The notes: generated by a model not told the origin, from the letters alone. DNA of 35,455 nucleotides from Pedobacter sp. (GCA_008015505.1 SSFR01000009.1:1-35455); one strand, 5' to 3'. Shown: positions 1 through 8,703, counted from the first letter of the stretch. Numbers and translations are program-made.

Positions 1-1530
1 GGTGAGCAGTTCGAGCTGGCTAGTGATGAAGTCACCATCGAACTGAATAACAGCTTGTTTAATGATGGATTAAGTTTTAAAGGGAGTTTAAGCTACCCTA
101 TAAATCTGGCTTTTACGGCTAAGAATAAAAGACTACTGGGTTTTTGCGATCAGCTCGAGGTGTTTTTCAAAACGGCTAATATGCCTGTTCAAGTTCGATT
201 TGGATCAAAAGCATTTAAAAAATGCAAGCTGCATATTGGCGTATCTGAGCATTGTTTTGTTGGATCGCTCAAACTCGATATAGGTAGTATTAGTGACCGT
301 ATTCGTGAGGTAAGGCTAACCGAAATACCATTTAAATCATTTTCGCTAGGAACTATCCCTACTGAGATAAGCAGCAATATGCTAACAGCTGCAGCAAATA
401 CCAATTGGCGCAACATCCCATATACATTTATACCCACCAAAAATGATGATTTCTTAAAAAATATAGGTGCAAGTTCAAAAGAAAAAGAAAAAGCAGAAGC
501 ACAAACGCCGCCACTAATTAACTCATTTCTAGGAACTTCATTTTATTTTCAAGATACACTCAGTACACCTATAGTGCCCTATTTTTACCTGCCTTACATC
601 CTAAATCAAATAGCGGAGTGGTTAGGTTTAACACTAAAGGGTGACTTTTCGGTACATCCAGATGTAGAAAAAATAGTCCTCTATAATATAAATGGAGCGG
701 TACAGAATCCAGATGTAAAGTTAACGGCTAATAAACATCTTCCAGACTTATTGATTTCTGACTTCTTTAAAGCCTTGTCTAGTTTCTTTTGCTGTCGTAT
801 CAAAGTCGATGACAGACAACAGTTTTTAGATATTTCATGGAAAAAAACAGTTTTTGAAACTCCAATTTACCGCAACTGGCGGGAAAAGGTAGTGAAGGTT
901 ATTGATCAGCGTTTCTGTGTGGATGATGGATACACATTATCGAGCCAAAAAGCGGGTGGGGAGCAAAATGCTAACCAAAACCCAAAAGATGAAGTGATTG
1001 TTGGAGCTGGAAAAACGAAAATCGAAGCCAAATCAGGGACACTCGAGTTTACTAGAGAACTCATGCTGTACAGCAAGACCGAGTTTTGGGATATTCCTAT
1101 GGACAAAAGAGCCGGTAATTTACCGATACAACCGAATTCTACAAACAGTTCGTCACAAGCCAAGCATTCGGGGTTCCCGCTTTGTTTCTTGTTTACACAA
1201 GGTATAGACGGACTTTCAGGCAAATATCCCAAAGCTAGTATCGAAGGATCATCATTCAGCCTAAAAATTAGTGGGAATAAAGGTTTATATAGCTATGCCC
1301 ACAAAGCATGGCTGAAGAGAACATTCGCTGCTAGAACTCTCAAAGCAAGTGTTTTATTGAATGAGAATGACCTTCATAACTTACAAGACGAAAACATCAT
1401 ACTAGTAAAAAGCAAATCGGGTGTGTGTGTACACTGTTTAATAAAGAAGCTCACATTCACCTCTTTCAGACACCAAACAGGAGTATTGACCGAAGTAGAA
1501 ATGATTGTTCTAGATTCAGAACGTCCATAA
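1..1530 (+). CDS. Prophage tail/baseplate-like protein (5' end outside window)
   Basis: The frame is open from the first base, so the N-terminus lies upstream; the first in-window start-like codon (TTG at 55) is probably internal. At least 509 residues are visible and there is no signal peptide. The middle contains a region beginning YFYLPYILNQIAEWLG, followed by alternating beta-type segments and a charged, Asn/Gln-rich linker around residues 320-390. I recall this layout from uncharacterised tail-tip or baseplate proteins of Bacteroidota prophages, but I do not recognise a named family. It is followed 13 bases later by a small virion protein and then the tape measure gene, all on the same strand, which supports a structural role. 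The assignment to the tail is inference from context. Confidence 0.6.
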   Translation, partial: GEQFELASDEVTIELNNSLFNDGLSFKGSLSYPINLAFTAKNKRLLGFCDQLEVFFKTANMPVQVRFGSKAFKKCKLHIGVSEHCFVGSLKLDIGSISDRIREVRLTEIPFKSFSLGTIPTEISSNMLTAAANTNWRNIPYTFIPTKNDDFLKNIGASSKEKEKAEAQTPPLINSFLGTSFYFQDTLSTPIVPYFYLPYILNQIAEWLGLTLKGDFSVHPDVEKIVLYNINGAVQNPDVKLTANKHLPDLLISDFFKALSSFFCCRIKVDDRQQFLDISWKKTVFETPIYRNWREKVVKVIDQRFCVDDGYTLSSQKAGGEQNANQNPKDEVIVGAGKTKIEAKSGTLEFTRELMLYSKTEFWDIPMDKRAGNLPIQPNSTNSSSQAKHSGFPLCFLFTQGIDGLSGKYPKASIEGSSFSLKISGNKGLYSYAHKAWLKRTFAARTLKASVLLNENDLHNLQDENIILVKSKSGVCVHCLIKKLTFTSFRHQTGVLTEVEMIVLDSERP

Positions 1531-1543
1531 AATTAAACATCAG

Positions 1544-1933
1544 ATGGAAGCAGCTAAAAATATAGACTACGAAAAGTGGCTATCTCTAACTATCGAAAAC
1601 CTCCATCAAGCACTAGACCACAATAATATTGGCAAACTGGACGGGAGATTATGGAAAAGTATTATGGGTGAGGTAATTCATTCAGGTCAGGACGTAGAGA
1701 AAATCGTAATTAAGTTTATACAATATGGGAGATTCGTAGATATGGGTGTAGGCGTTGGTAGAGGTGTTAAAAATGGGAAAAGAAAAGTTAAGCCATGGTT
1801 TTCTAAAACAAAAACACGAGAAGTAGCACGTCTGCGGACACTACTGATTAATGATATGGCAATCAAAGCAATCCAGGAAGTCGAGGCAGGAATGAAAGAT
1901 GATTTAGAAATCAGTTTGATTAATAAAAAATAA
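1544..1933 (+). CDS. Small prophage virion protein, tail-completion-like
   Basis: A 129-residue basic, soluble protein with an ATG start, lying between the tail protein and the tape measure gene, one base ahead of the latter. The central stretch KFIQYGRFVDMGVGVGRG followed by a Lys/Arg-rich KPWFSKT segment resembles small proteins seen beside tail genes in Bacteroidota prophages. Its size and position suit a tail completion or head-tail connector protein (gp10- or P2 gpS-like), but no diagnostic motif proves this. Tight spacing suggests translational coupling with its neighbours. The prophage origin is well supported; the exact role is a guess. Confidence 0.6.
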   Translation: MEAAKNIDYEKWLSLTIENLHQALDHNNIGKLDGRLWKSIMGEVIHSGQDVEKIVIKFIQYGRFVDMGVGVGRGVKNGKRKVKPWFSKTKTREVARLRTLLINDMAIKAIQEVEAGMKDDLEISLINKK

Positions 1934-1934
1934 T

Positions 1935-4900
1935 ATGGCAAATAGTAGTAGTGCTCAAAACGTCCAGTTGAATTTAAAAATAAATGGGACGGATGCTTTT
2001 AATACCCTCAAAGATCTGAATGCACACCTTTCAGCCACCAAAGGGAAAATCATCAAAATGAACAGGGATGACCCAAGCTACGACCATGTGTCTAAACATC
2101 TCCGGGATTTGATTGAAAAACAAAAAGCGTGGACTAAAGAAATATATAATACTCAAAAGGAAGCAAAAAATTTCTTTGATAAATTCAAAAGTGGGTTAGC
2201 TGGTATTGCAGGAGCAGTGAGTGTGGGTTCATTAATTTCTAGCGGCATTCAAAGTGCGATGGGTTATGTTAATAGCTTTTTTGCCAATGCCCAAGCAGCA
2301 TCTACCCTAGGGGAACAAATGCAAGCACAATTGGCCATGGCAATTAAATCGACTGGAGGCGCGGCGGGGATCACCCGAGACCGATTAAATGAACTATCTG
2401 CCGCTTTAATGAAACAGACGGGAATTAGCAAAGGTGCAATTGCACAATCTCAAGCCTTGTTACTCACATTTACAGAAATTGGGGGCGAGATATACGATCA
2501 AACCTTGCCATTAATCCTTGATATGAGTAAAGCGTTTGGTCAAGATTTACACACAAGCACGATACAGGTGGGCAAGGCTTTAAACGACCCTATTTTAGGA
2601 CTTACCGCATTACGGAAAATAGGGGTTTCATTTAGTGAAAGTCAATCACAAGTAATTCATAAACTACAAAAGACGGGAGATCTAGTGGGTGCACAAAAAG
2701 TAATTTTAAAAGAATTAGCTAGAGAATTTGGAGGAGTAGCAGAAGCTGTGTCCAATACAAATAGTGGCCAACTTGAATCATTTAATACTCGTATTGCAGC
2801 AATACAGGGAAGTATAGGACGCCTCATTACGGCATTCAAAGCCGCTCATTTAAATGCTTTAGAGCCATTTGTACGCCTATTGGAAAAAATTACATCGTCA
2901 AATATGCCAGCAAAATTACAAGAGGAACAAACTGAACTAAAGCATTTGGTTGGTGCTATCAGTATGACCAATACAAATCAAGACGTACGTAATCAACTCA
3001 TTAGCGAATTACAAGGAAAGTATCCGGATTTTTTAGGAAACATCAAAAAAGAGGATGCCTCTAATGAATTATTAGCAAGACGGTTACAAGCCGTAAACAA
3101 TCAGTACCGCGAGAAGATTTTTATGGCCGCAAATGAGGAAAAAATTCAGGAATTGCAAGAAAGAAAAAACAAGGTACTTAAGGAAGAAGCTAAGGCAAGA
3201 ATTGAGATCGCAAAAGCTTCTAAACTATCAGCGGAGGAATTGGCAAAATTAGATGACAAGGAAGTTGAAAACTTAGGCCGAAAACAGCAGAGGGAAGCTC
3301 TAAACAAAAAATTAAAATCGTCGCGCTTTGTGAGTGAAGGCAGTATGCGAGAGACCAATCGCATGGAGCTGATTTTAAATGCCCGTAAACATATTTTGGA
3401 AATTGATAAAAAAATTGGCGTACTAACTAACGCAAATGCCATTTACACAAACAAAATACAAAAGGATCAGATTAAGGGTATTGATGATGAAATAGTAAAA
3501 CTGAAAGAACTAGAAGCAGAAAAAATAAAAGCTTCAAGAACGGCTAAAGAAAAAGCGGAAGAGAAAGAAAAATTTGATTCCGAAATAGCCCGTCTAGAAG
3601 GTAAAAAGAACACCTTGTTGGGTATTTCAACCAAACAAATAACAACAAAAGACGGGCCCACAGAGGAAGAAAAAAAGAAAGCCGCCGAGCTAAAAGCAAT
3701 AAGAAAAAAAGCCTTGCATGATTTAGAAGAGCTAAATGATGGATTTAAAGATTTACAAATAAAGGAATTTGAGGACTCTTTGGCTGCAGATCAAAAAGAA
3801 ATTCAGCAGAAGAAAAACAAATACGAGGCATTAATTCAGGAACGGGAGAAATATTTAAAAAACTCACATTTAAGTAAAGAACAAAAAAGCGAGGTGAAAG
3901 AGCAAATATCCACCCTAAAAACAGATCGGGATCATTCGGTGGGTAAAATCGAAGTGCGCCAAGAAAAAGAACGAATTGCTCAAATAACCGAATTACGAGC
4001 ACAATTTCACGTAGTGAAAGAAAGAGAAATCGAGAAAGAAATCAACCTGATCAACAAAAAGTATGCACGATTAAAAGAAGATGCCAAGGGCAATGCAAAA
4101 GCAATTGAAATGCTCGAAAGTCACCAAGCTACTGATCTTGCCAATGCTAAAATAAGAGAGGAGCAACGCTTTCAAAATGAGAAAAAGGCGTTGCAAGACT
4201 CTGGGTTAACTAACACGTTATCCAAAGAAGAGCAGGAACTGGCCAACATTAAACAAAAATACGACGCTAAAATAGAAACGTTAAAAGAGCATTTTAGCGA
4301 AGAACTTCAACTAACAGAAGATTTTAAAAATAAACTAGCTGAATTAGAAGCAGCAAAAAACAAAGAGATCGCTCATAAAACCCAAGCTGCTAAAGCCGAA
4401 GAGGCGAAAAAAGTCAAGGATACCATTTGTACCATTACACAAGACACGGCAAATGCAGTATTCTCGATCATGTCAAACAACAGGCAAGCGGAGACACAGG
4501 AGCATATCAGCGAAATCAACAAACAACGTGCGGCCGAATTAGCGAATAAAAACTTAACTGAGGAGCAAAAGAAAGCGATCAATGAAAAATATGACAAAAA
4601 AATAGCCGCTGAAAAACTGCGCGCATGGCAAGCTGATAAAAATGCAAATTTAGGTCAAGCAATCATCAATGGAGCATTGGCTGTTGTAAAGGCATTACCA
4701 AATATTCCATTATCGATTGCGGCAGGTGTGGCTGCTGCTGCACAAATAGCTGTTATTGATGCTCAAAAAGCACCGAAATTTTCTAAGGGCGGTCAGCTTC
4801 CACAGGGCCCAACGCATGCTAATGGTGGCATTGCTTTGATAGCCTCAAGTGGCCAAAAAATAGGTGAGATAGAAGGCGGCGAGCCTATTTTAAGCAAAGA

Positions 4901-5225
4901 AACATACGCCAATAACCGACAACTAGTTGATGCTTTGTTATATAGCTCTCAGCGTTTAAATGGCGCTTCGATTCGTATGAATACGCACGAGGCCATCAGA
5001 GCGGAACGGATGTTTAGGCATGGTGGAGTAGCACCTACTACAGTCAATAATACCTACCAAACTGTTCATGATTCATCGGTTGATTTATCAATTTTGATTC
5101 ATGAATTGCGCGACCTTCAACTTGCGGTTCGGGAGGAAAAAGCCCGACCAGTAGAGTTTAACTATCGAATGTTTGAGGCTTATCGAGATCGGATTGAGGG
5201 TATAAGGGCGGGGGTGGATGTATAG
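1935..5225 (+). CDS. Phage tail tape measure protein
   Basis: This 1096-residue protein sets tail length and is threaded through the tail tube during assembly in characterised phages. Evidence: great length; an N-terminal tape-measure-like region (residues ~60-290) with small-residue-rich hydrophobic segments and the pattern TGISKGAIAQSQALLLTFTE followed by a LGLTALRKIGVSF segment; a very long Lys/Glu-rich coiled coil from about 390 to 890; and a Gly/Ala-rich hydrophobic stretch near 910-950 (PLSIAAGVAAAAQIAVIDAQ). The C-terminus has a Gly-rich segment that often follows such stretches. It is the last plus-strand gene before the integrase, so no lysis or tail-fibre gene follows, which is unusual. 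ATG start at 1935. Confidence 0.88.
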   Translation: MANSSSAQNVQLNLKINGTDAFNTLKDLNAHLSATKGKIIKMNRDDPSYDHVSKHLRDLIEKQKAWTKEIYNTQKEAKNFFDKFKSGLAGIAGAVSVGSLISSGIQSAMGYVNSFFANAQAASTLGEQMQAQLAMAIKSTGGAAGITRDRLNELSAALMKQTGISKGAIAQSQALLLTFTEIGGEIYDQTLPLILDMSKAFGQDLHTSTIQVGKALNDPILGLTALRKIGVSFSESQSQVIHKLQKTGDLVGAQKVILKELAREFGGVAEAVSNTNSGQLESFNTRIAAIQGSIGRLITAFKAAHLNALEPFVRLLEKITSSNMPAKLQEEQTELKHLVGAISMTNTNQDVRNQLISELQGKYPDFLGNIKKEDASNELLARRLQAVNNQYREKIFMAANEEKIQELQERKNKVLKEEAKARIEIAKASKLSAEELAKLDDKEVENLGRKQQREALNKKLKSSRFVSEGSMRETNRMELILNARKHILEIDKKIGVLTNANAIYTNKIQKDQIKGIDDEIVKLKELEAEKIKASRTAKEKAEEKEKFDSEIARLEGKKNTLLGISTKQITTKDGPTEEEKKKAAELKAIRKKALHDLEELNDGFKDLQIKEFEDSLAADQKEIQQKKNKYEALIQEREKYLKNSHLSKEQKSEVKEQISTLKTDRDHSVGKIEVRQEKERIAQITELRAQFHVVKEREIEKEINLINKKYARLKEDAKGNAKAIEMLESHQATDLANAKIREEQRFQNEKKALQDSGLTNTLSKEEQELANIKQKYDAKIETLKEHFSEELQLTEDFKNKLAELEAAKNKEIAHKTQAAKAEEAKKVKDTICTITQDTANAVFSIMSNNRQAETQEHISEINKQRAAELANKNLTEEQKKAINEKYDKKIAAEKLRAWQADKNANLGQAIINGALAVVKALPNIPLSIAAGVAAAAQIAVIDAQKAPKFSKGGQLPQGPTHANGGIALIASSGQKIGEIEGGEPILSKETYANNRQLVDALLYSSQRLNGASIRMNTHEAIRAERMFRHGGVAPTTVNNTYQTVHDSSVDLSILIHELRDLQLAVREEKARPVEFNYRMFEAYRDRIEGIRAGVDV

Positions 5226-5241
5226 AAAAACTCCTTTTTCT

Positions 5242-5380
5242 TGTCCCAAATTGGCAATCCTTGTCCCACGCTGTCCCATTTTTAGGCCTAAAATAAGCTT
5301 TTTAAAATTCCCGTGTCCCATTCAAAATATTGACTATCAGTTTTTTAAACAAGAACGGGACAAGTGGGACAGATGGGACA
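5242..5380. repeat. Cluster of seven TGTCCCA/TGGGACA motifs
   Basis: Between the convergent tape measure and integrase genes, TGTCCCA occurs on the plus strand at 5242, 5262, 5272 and 5314. Its complement occurs at 5356 (CGGGACA), 5365 and 5374. Spacings of 20 and 10 bp on the left and 9 and 9 bp on the right place most copies close to the same face of the helix. The two half-clusters face each other around an AT-rich centre. A 14-bp palindrome, TTTTAGGCCTAAAA, lies at 5280-5293. The arrangement looks like a multi-site binding region for a phage regulator, replication or recombination protein; that function is inference. No recognised terminator was found between the two genes. Confidence 0.6.
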
Positions 5381-5462
5381 AGGAAAAACGTAAGTTTTTT
5401 TTAAACACGATTTTTTATTCATCTAGTTTGTCAAAATTCATCATTAATTTTTCTTTACGCTG

Positions 5463-6629
5463 TTAAGACATTTTCACGTAAATCATCGTGGTTTGAATTT
5501 TGCTGTGCCCCATTAATTCTTGTAATGAAGCAATGTCGCCTCCCAGTTCGATGAATAGGGTACCGAATGTGTCACGGGAAACATGGAAGCTTAAATTTTT
5601 TGTGATCCCAGCATGAGCAGCTATTACTTTTAATGCAGCATTTACTGTTTTGTCTGCATATGGATGGAAGATTAGACCTTTCCTACCTTCGATGAGTTCT
5701 CTGGCGTATTTTGGTAATGGTACCTTGACTTCTTTCCCAAATCGCTCCCCCTTTTTCATCTTCATTTTGATGGCCCCCTCTTTTATCATTGAAGATGTGA
5801 GTAAGTCGCTATCACTTATCCGAATTCCTGTATAACAACTGAACAAAAATTTTCGTAGGCATTCTTTTTCTAAATCATTAAGTAAGTCGCTGTGGAGCAT
5901 TGACTTCAATGTTGTTAGTTCTTCTTTGTCTAAAGCTTCGCGATCGCCATCTCTGAATGCAGTAGCAAAATGAGTATATACTGCCTCTAAAATATAGCCA
6001 TCTTTTAAAGCATAATTAATATAGGTCTTAATGACTTTGTGCGTTCCTACAATAGTGTTGTGCTTATATTTTTTAGATCGTCTTAACCAAGCATCAAACT
6101 GTCTGATAAACTCAAGGTTGATATCTTTCATTAATAAAAGCTTTCCTTTCATAAAATCATTTAAACAATTGATAGCAGTTTGATGTCTAAGCTTGGTGCG
6201 ATGAGAGTTGATGCCTTTTTCGTACAAAGAGTTATTTTTTGAGGTCGAAAAAAATAGAAAGCAGTCTCTGGAAGCAAAATTGTTATACTCATGTACAAAC
6301 AGCTCGAGGGTAAGCTCTCGAAGTTGTAACCGAAAACTCCTTATAATTTCATTCGCTCTTGCTTTGATAGTACCAATAATAATATTGAGGTCGAGGGCCT
6401 CTTGATCATTTTTATGGCGGTGTAATACTTCTTGGGCCCTTCTGTCAAAGAAGTTGGCAGGCCAATGTAAGTTTAAACAAATCACTTTCTTTTTTCTTGC
6501 ACATAGTAATTGGAGATATAGGGGAGAGAGTCCATCTGCTCTTTGTTTGCAATCTTGAATAACAATGCTTGCCGTAAATGAAGTATTGTATCCTATAGGT
6601 GAAATGGTGGGATCGAGTACTTTTTTCAT
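5463..6629 (-). CDS. Tyrosine recombinase / phage integrase
   Basis: A 388-residue site-specific recombinase that would integrate and excise the element. Visible catalytic residues are Arg270 in CYTGIRISD, a Lys in the MKMKKG beta-hairpin near 292, His349 and Arg352 in SFHVSRDTF, His375 in MGHSKIQTT and the nucleophile Tyr384 in TMIYVKMS. The protein ends four residues after the tyrosine. The N-terminal half (about 10-130) fits an arm-binding domain and 140-220 a SAM-like core-binding domain of the Bacteroidota phage/transposon integrase type. It points away from the tRNA-Arg gene and starts about 140 bases from it, the usual arrangement at a tRNA attachment site. ATG start at 6629. Confidence 0.93.
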   Translation of the reverse strand: MKKVLDPTISPIGYNTSFTASIVIQDCKQRADGLSPLYLQLLCARKKKVICLNLHWPANFFDRRAQEVLHRHKNDQEALDLNIIIGTIKARANEIIRSFRLQLRELTLELFVHEYNNFASRDCFLFFSTSKNNSLYEKGINSHRTKLRHQTAINCLNDFMKGKLLLMKDINLEFIRQFDAWLRRSKKYKHNTIVGTHKVIKTYINYALKDGYILEAVYTHFATAFRDGDREALDKEELTTLKSMLHSDLLNDLEKECLRKFLFSCYTGIRISDSDLLTSSMIKEGAIKMKMKKGERFGKEVKVPLPKYARELIEGRKGLIFHPYADKTVNAALKVIAAHAGITKNLSFHVSRDTFGTLFIELGGDIASLQELMGHSKIQTTMIYVKMS

Positions 6630-6636
6630 GTAATTT

Positions 6637-6718
6637 GTGGGTGAAACGTGTGAAACATTATGCTGAAAAAGGCATAAAAATGACTAAAATAGGCTGTTTA
6701 GATCAAGGTGGGTGAAAC
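6637..6718. repeat. Direct repeats GTGGGTGAAAC upstream of integrase
   Basis: The 11-mer GTGGGTGAAAC occurs exactly at 6637-6647 and 6708-6718, and the related GTGTGAAAC directly follows the first copy at 6648-6656. The copies lie between the integrase start and the tRNA gene, where arm-type integrase or excisionase sites are commonly found. The binding role is inference; the repeats themselves are exact. Confidence 0.5.
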
Positions 6719-6719
6719 A

Positions 6720-6755
6720 AAAAACCGCCTTAATTATATTATTAAGGCGGTTTTT
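6720..6755 (-). terminator. Intrinsic terminator of the tRNA-Arg transcript
   Basis: A perfect 15-bp inverted repeat (arms 6720-6734 and 6741-6755, loop of 6) with a GC core, ACCGCCTT paired with AAGGCGGT, flanked by A on one side and T on the other. It can terminate in both directions. It begins 10 bases past the tRNA 3' end on the minus strand, so it most likely ends the tRNA transcript and insulates the integrase gene. Confidence 0.85.
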
Positions 6756-6765
6756 GTTTTTTGTG

Positions 6766-6839
6766 TACCTCCATCAGGATTCGAACCTGAGACCCACGGT
6801 TTAGAAAACCGTTGCTCTATCCAGCTGAGCTATGGAGGC
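6766..6839 (-). tRNA. tRNA-Arg (anticodon TCT); probable prophage attachment site
   Basis: The reverse strand folds into a cloverleaf. The acceptor stem is GCCTCCA with TGGAGGT (first pair G-T) and discriminator A. The D-arm carries AGCTCAGCTGGATAGAGC, the anticodon stem ACGGT/ACCGT closes the loop TTTCTAA giving anticodon TCT, and the T-arm contains GGTTCGAATCC. CCA is not encoded. The 3' end faces the integrase and prophage genes, so the 3' half is the likely att site. The other att copy lies outside the window, so no duplication could be confirmed. Confidence 0.95.
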
Positions 6840-6846
6840 AGCGACG

Positions 6847-6877
6847 CAAAGGTATGAAAATGCCATAAATAAATCAA
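6847..6877 (-). promoter_or_regulatory. Bacteroidota-type promoter of tRNA-Arg
   Basis: On the minus strand, TTG (6877-6875) is followed by 20 bases and then TACCTTTG (6854-6847), matching the Bacteroidota primary sigma consensus TTG-N19-21-TAnnTTTG. The tRNA 5' end is 8 bases downstream of the box, an appropriate start distance. Confidence 0.8.
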
Positions 6878-6896
6878 TCGCTAAAAGATGATTCCT

Positions 6897-6904
6897 TACC
6901 TTTG
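6897..6904 (+). promoter_or_regulatory. Candidate -7 box of queG
   Basis: TACCTTTG is an exact TAnnTTTG box. No TTG is seen at the expected upstream distance. It ends only 9 bases before the ATG at 6914, so a transcript starting from it would be almost leaderless. It overlaps the alternative TTG start at 6902 and therefore argues against that start. Confidence 0.5.
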
Positions 6905-6913
6905 TTTTCAGTG

Positions 6914-7846
6914 ATGCGTTCTGGATCAGTTACATATAGTGCTTTAATCAAGCAGGAAGCAAAAAAGTTAGGTTTTTTGTTTTGTGGCATTTCTAAAGCG
7001 GAGTTTTTAGAGGAAGAAGCTCCAAGGCTGGAGAGTTGGCTGAAGAAGGATTACCATGGCCAGATGAAATACATGGAAAATCATTTTGATAAGCGTCTTG
7101 ATCCGAGAAAGCTGGTGGAAGGAGCAAAATCTGTGATCTCGTTGGCATTAAATTATTATACGGATGAGAGGCAAGAATCTCAAGATGCACCAAAGATCAG
7201 TAAGTACGCTTATGGCTCTGATTATCATGATGTTATTAAAGACAAGCTGAAACAGCTTATGGAAGTTATTCGTGCGTATATCGGCGATGTTCATGGAAGA
7301 GCTTATGTGGATTCCGCCCCTGTTTTGGATAAGGCTTGGGCGCAAAAAGCAGGTTTTGGTTGGATTGGAAAGAATGCAAATTTGCTCAATAAACAGTTCG
7401 GTTCTTTCTTTTTCCTAGCGGAGCTTATTGTAGATGTTGAGCTTGAATATGATATTGCTCCAACGAAGGATCATTGTGGGACCTGTACGCGTTGTATTGA
7501 TGCTTGCCCCACGGATGCTATTGTTGGTCCTTATGTAGTTGATGGGAGTCGTTGTATTTCCTATTTAACCATAGAGCTCAAAGATGAAATCCCCTCAGAA
7601 TTCAAGGGGAAAATGGGTGGATGGGTATTTGGATGTGATGTTTGTCAGGATGTTTGTCCGTGGAATAGGTTTTCTGTATTGAGTAGGGAAGCTGCTTTCA
7701 AGCCAAGTCATGAATTACTTAATATGACCCAGTCTGATTGGCAAGATATTACGGAGGAAGTGTTTGCTAAGCTTTTTAAAAAATCAGCTGTGAAACGCAC
7801 CAAATTTGCTGGACTCAAGCGTAATATCAGTTTCTTGGTAAGCTGA
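6914..7846 (+). CDS. queG: Epoxyqueuosine reductase QueG
   Basis: Reduces epoxyqueuosine to queuosine in the wobble position of tRNAs with GUN anticodons, using cobalamin and two 4Fe-4S clusters; cytoplasmic. Seen from the ATG at 6914 (310 residues): the catalytic-type Asp133 in [13 protein letters not shown], the [12 protein letters not shown] motif near 147-158, a ferredoxin-like cluster Cys188, Cys191, Cys194 and Cys198 ([12 protein letters not shown]), and a second set Cys241, Cys244 and Cys248 ([10 protein letters not shown]). The shorter length compared with the ~380-residue E. coli protein reflects lack of the C-terminal HEAT-like extension. TTG at 6902 also opens the frame but overlaps the -7 box. 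The adjacent tRNA-Arg is not a QueG substrate. Confidence 0.95.
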   Translation: MRSGSVTYSALIKQEAKKLGFLFCGISKAEFLEEEAPRLESWLKKDYHGQMKYMENHFDKRLDPRKLVEGAKSVISLALNYYTDERQESQDAPKISKYAYGSDYHDVIKDKLKQLMEVIRAYIGDVHGRAYVDSAPVLDKAWAQKAGFGWIGKNANLLNKQFGSFFFLAELIVDVELEYDIAPTKDHCGTCTRCIDACPTDAIVGPYVVDGSRCISYLTIELKDEIPSEFKGKMGGWVFGCDVCQDVCPWNRFSVLSREAAFKPSHELLNMTQSDWQDITEEVFAKLFKKSAVKRTKFAGLKRNISFLVS

Positions 7847-7877
7847 GCAGTAGAGATAGTTATATACTGAAAGAATT

Positions 7878-8291
7878 ATGGGAGTAAATAAAATAGAACA
7901 TATTGGTATAGCGGTAAAATCTTTGGCTGACACTTCTAATTTATATGAAAAACTGCTTGGGGTGGCTCCCTACAAAATGGAGGCCGTAGAAACGGAGCAT
8001 GTAAAGACCCTATTTTTCAACGTAGGGGAAAGCAAAGTAGAGCTATTAGAGGCGAGTTCGGAAGAAAGTGCCATTACCAAATTTATAGCTAAGCGAGGAG
8101 AGGGTATTCATCATATCGCTTTTCATGTGGATAATATTGAGGAAGAAATGAGTCGTTTGAGGCAAGAAGGATTTCGCTTGGTAAGTGATCAAGTGAGGCG
8201 AGGAGCAGATAATAAATGGGTGTGTTTTGTTTATCCTAAGGATACGCAGGGTGTCCTCATTGAATTATGTCAGGACATAATTGATGAATAA
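7878..8291 (+). CDS. mce: Methylmalonyl-CoA epimerase
   Basis: Interconverts (2R)- and (2S)-methylmalonyl-CoA, linking propionyl-CoA or succinate metabolism with methylmalonyl-CoA mutase. This 137-residue vicinal oxygen chelate protein has two beta-alpha-beta-beta-beta modules. Likely metal ligands are His8 (KIEHIGIAV), His79 (GIHHIAFHV) and Glu129 (GVLIELCQ). Length and motif spacing match the family. It starts 31 bases after queG on the same strand and may be co-transcribed; no mutase gene is present in the window. Confidence 0.93.
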   Translation: MGVNKIEHIGIAVKSLADTSNLYEKLLGVAPYKMEAVETEHVKTLFFNVGESKVELLEASSEESAITKFIAKRGEGIHHIAFHVDNIEEEMSRLRQEGFRLVSDQVRRGADNKWVCFVYPKDTQGVLIELCQDIIDE

Positions 8292-8316
8292 TTTCGTAGG
8301 TATATATAATTTATCT

Positions 8317-8324
8317 TATATTTG
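8317..8324 (+). promoter_or_regulatory. Candidate -7 box of the L31 gene
   Basis: TATATTTG matches TAnnTTTG exactly and ends 27 bases before the L31 start codon. The upstream -33 region has only a TTT-like match. The box contains the alternative TTG at 8322, which supports the start at 8352. Confidence 0.5.
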
Positions 8325-8351
8325 CGGTCCCATAAATTGCGTTGGAGAACA

Positions 8352-8600
8352 ATGAAAGCAGACATACATCCCAAAAATTATAGGTTAGTTGTGTTTAAAG
8401 ACATGTCTAACGACTATTCATTCCTAACGAAATCTTGCATAGATACAAAGGAATCTGTTAAATGGACTGATGGAAAAGAATATCCATTAGTTAAATTAGA
8501 GATATCGCATACTTCGCATCCGTTTTTTACAGGTAAAATGAAACTAGTAGATACTGCGGGCCGAATCGATAAGTTTCGTTCGCGTTATCAAAAAAAGTAG
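8352..8600 (+). CDS. rpmE2: 50S ribosomal protein L31, type B
   Basis: An 82-residue component of the large ribosomal subunit. The N-terminus [11 protein letters not shown] and the C-terminal [20 protein letters not shown] segment are typical of L31. The zinc-binding CxxC pair of the A form is absent, marking this as the type B form (one unpaired Cys is present). ATG at 8352 gives the normal family length; a longer frame from TTG at 8322 would overlap the promoter. A strong terminator follows 35 bases after the stop, so the gene probably forms its own unit. Confidence 0.95.
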   Translation: MKADIHPKNYRLVVFKDMSNDYSFLTKSCIDTKESVKWTDGKEYPLVKLEISHTSHPFFTGKMKLVDTAGRIDKFRSRYQKK

Positions 8601-8635
8601 TCAGAGTTACTTAAGTCTGAAAAATATTTTAAGAG

Positions 8636-8665
8636 AGCCTCGGGTTAAAACCTGGGGCTTTTTTT
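8636..8665 (+). terminator. Intrinsic terminator after L31
   Basis: An 11-bp stem (8636-8646 with 8649-8659, two G-T pairs) of the form AGCCTCGGGTT / AACCTGGGGCT, followed by a run of T at 8660-8665. It separates L31 from the downstream peptidase gene. Confidence 0.88.
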
Positions 8666-8703
8666 ATGCAATTTTTGTACATTGTCAACGTACATACATC
8701 CTC

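Noticed and set aside
5218..5466. 82-codon plus-strand ORF after the tape measure gene
   Set aside because: It overlaps the tape measure stop and is produced by the TGTCCCA repeats; it has no family resemblance and low-complexity content.
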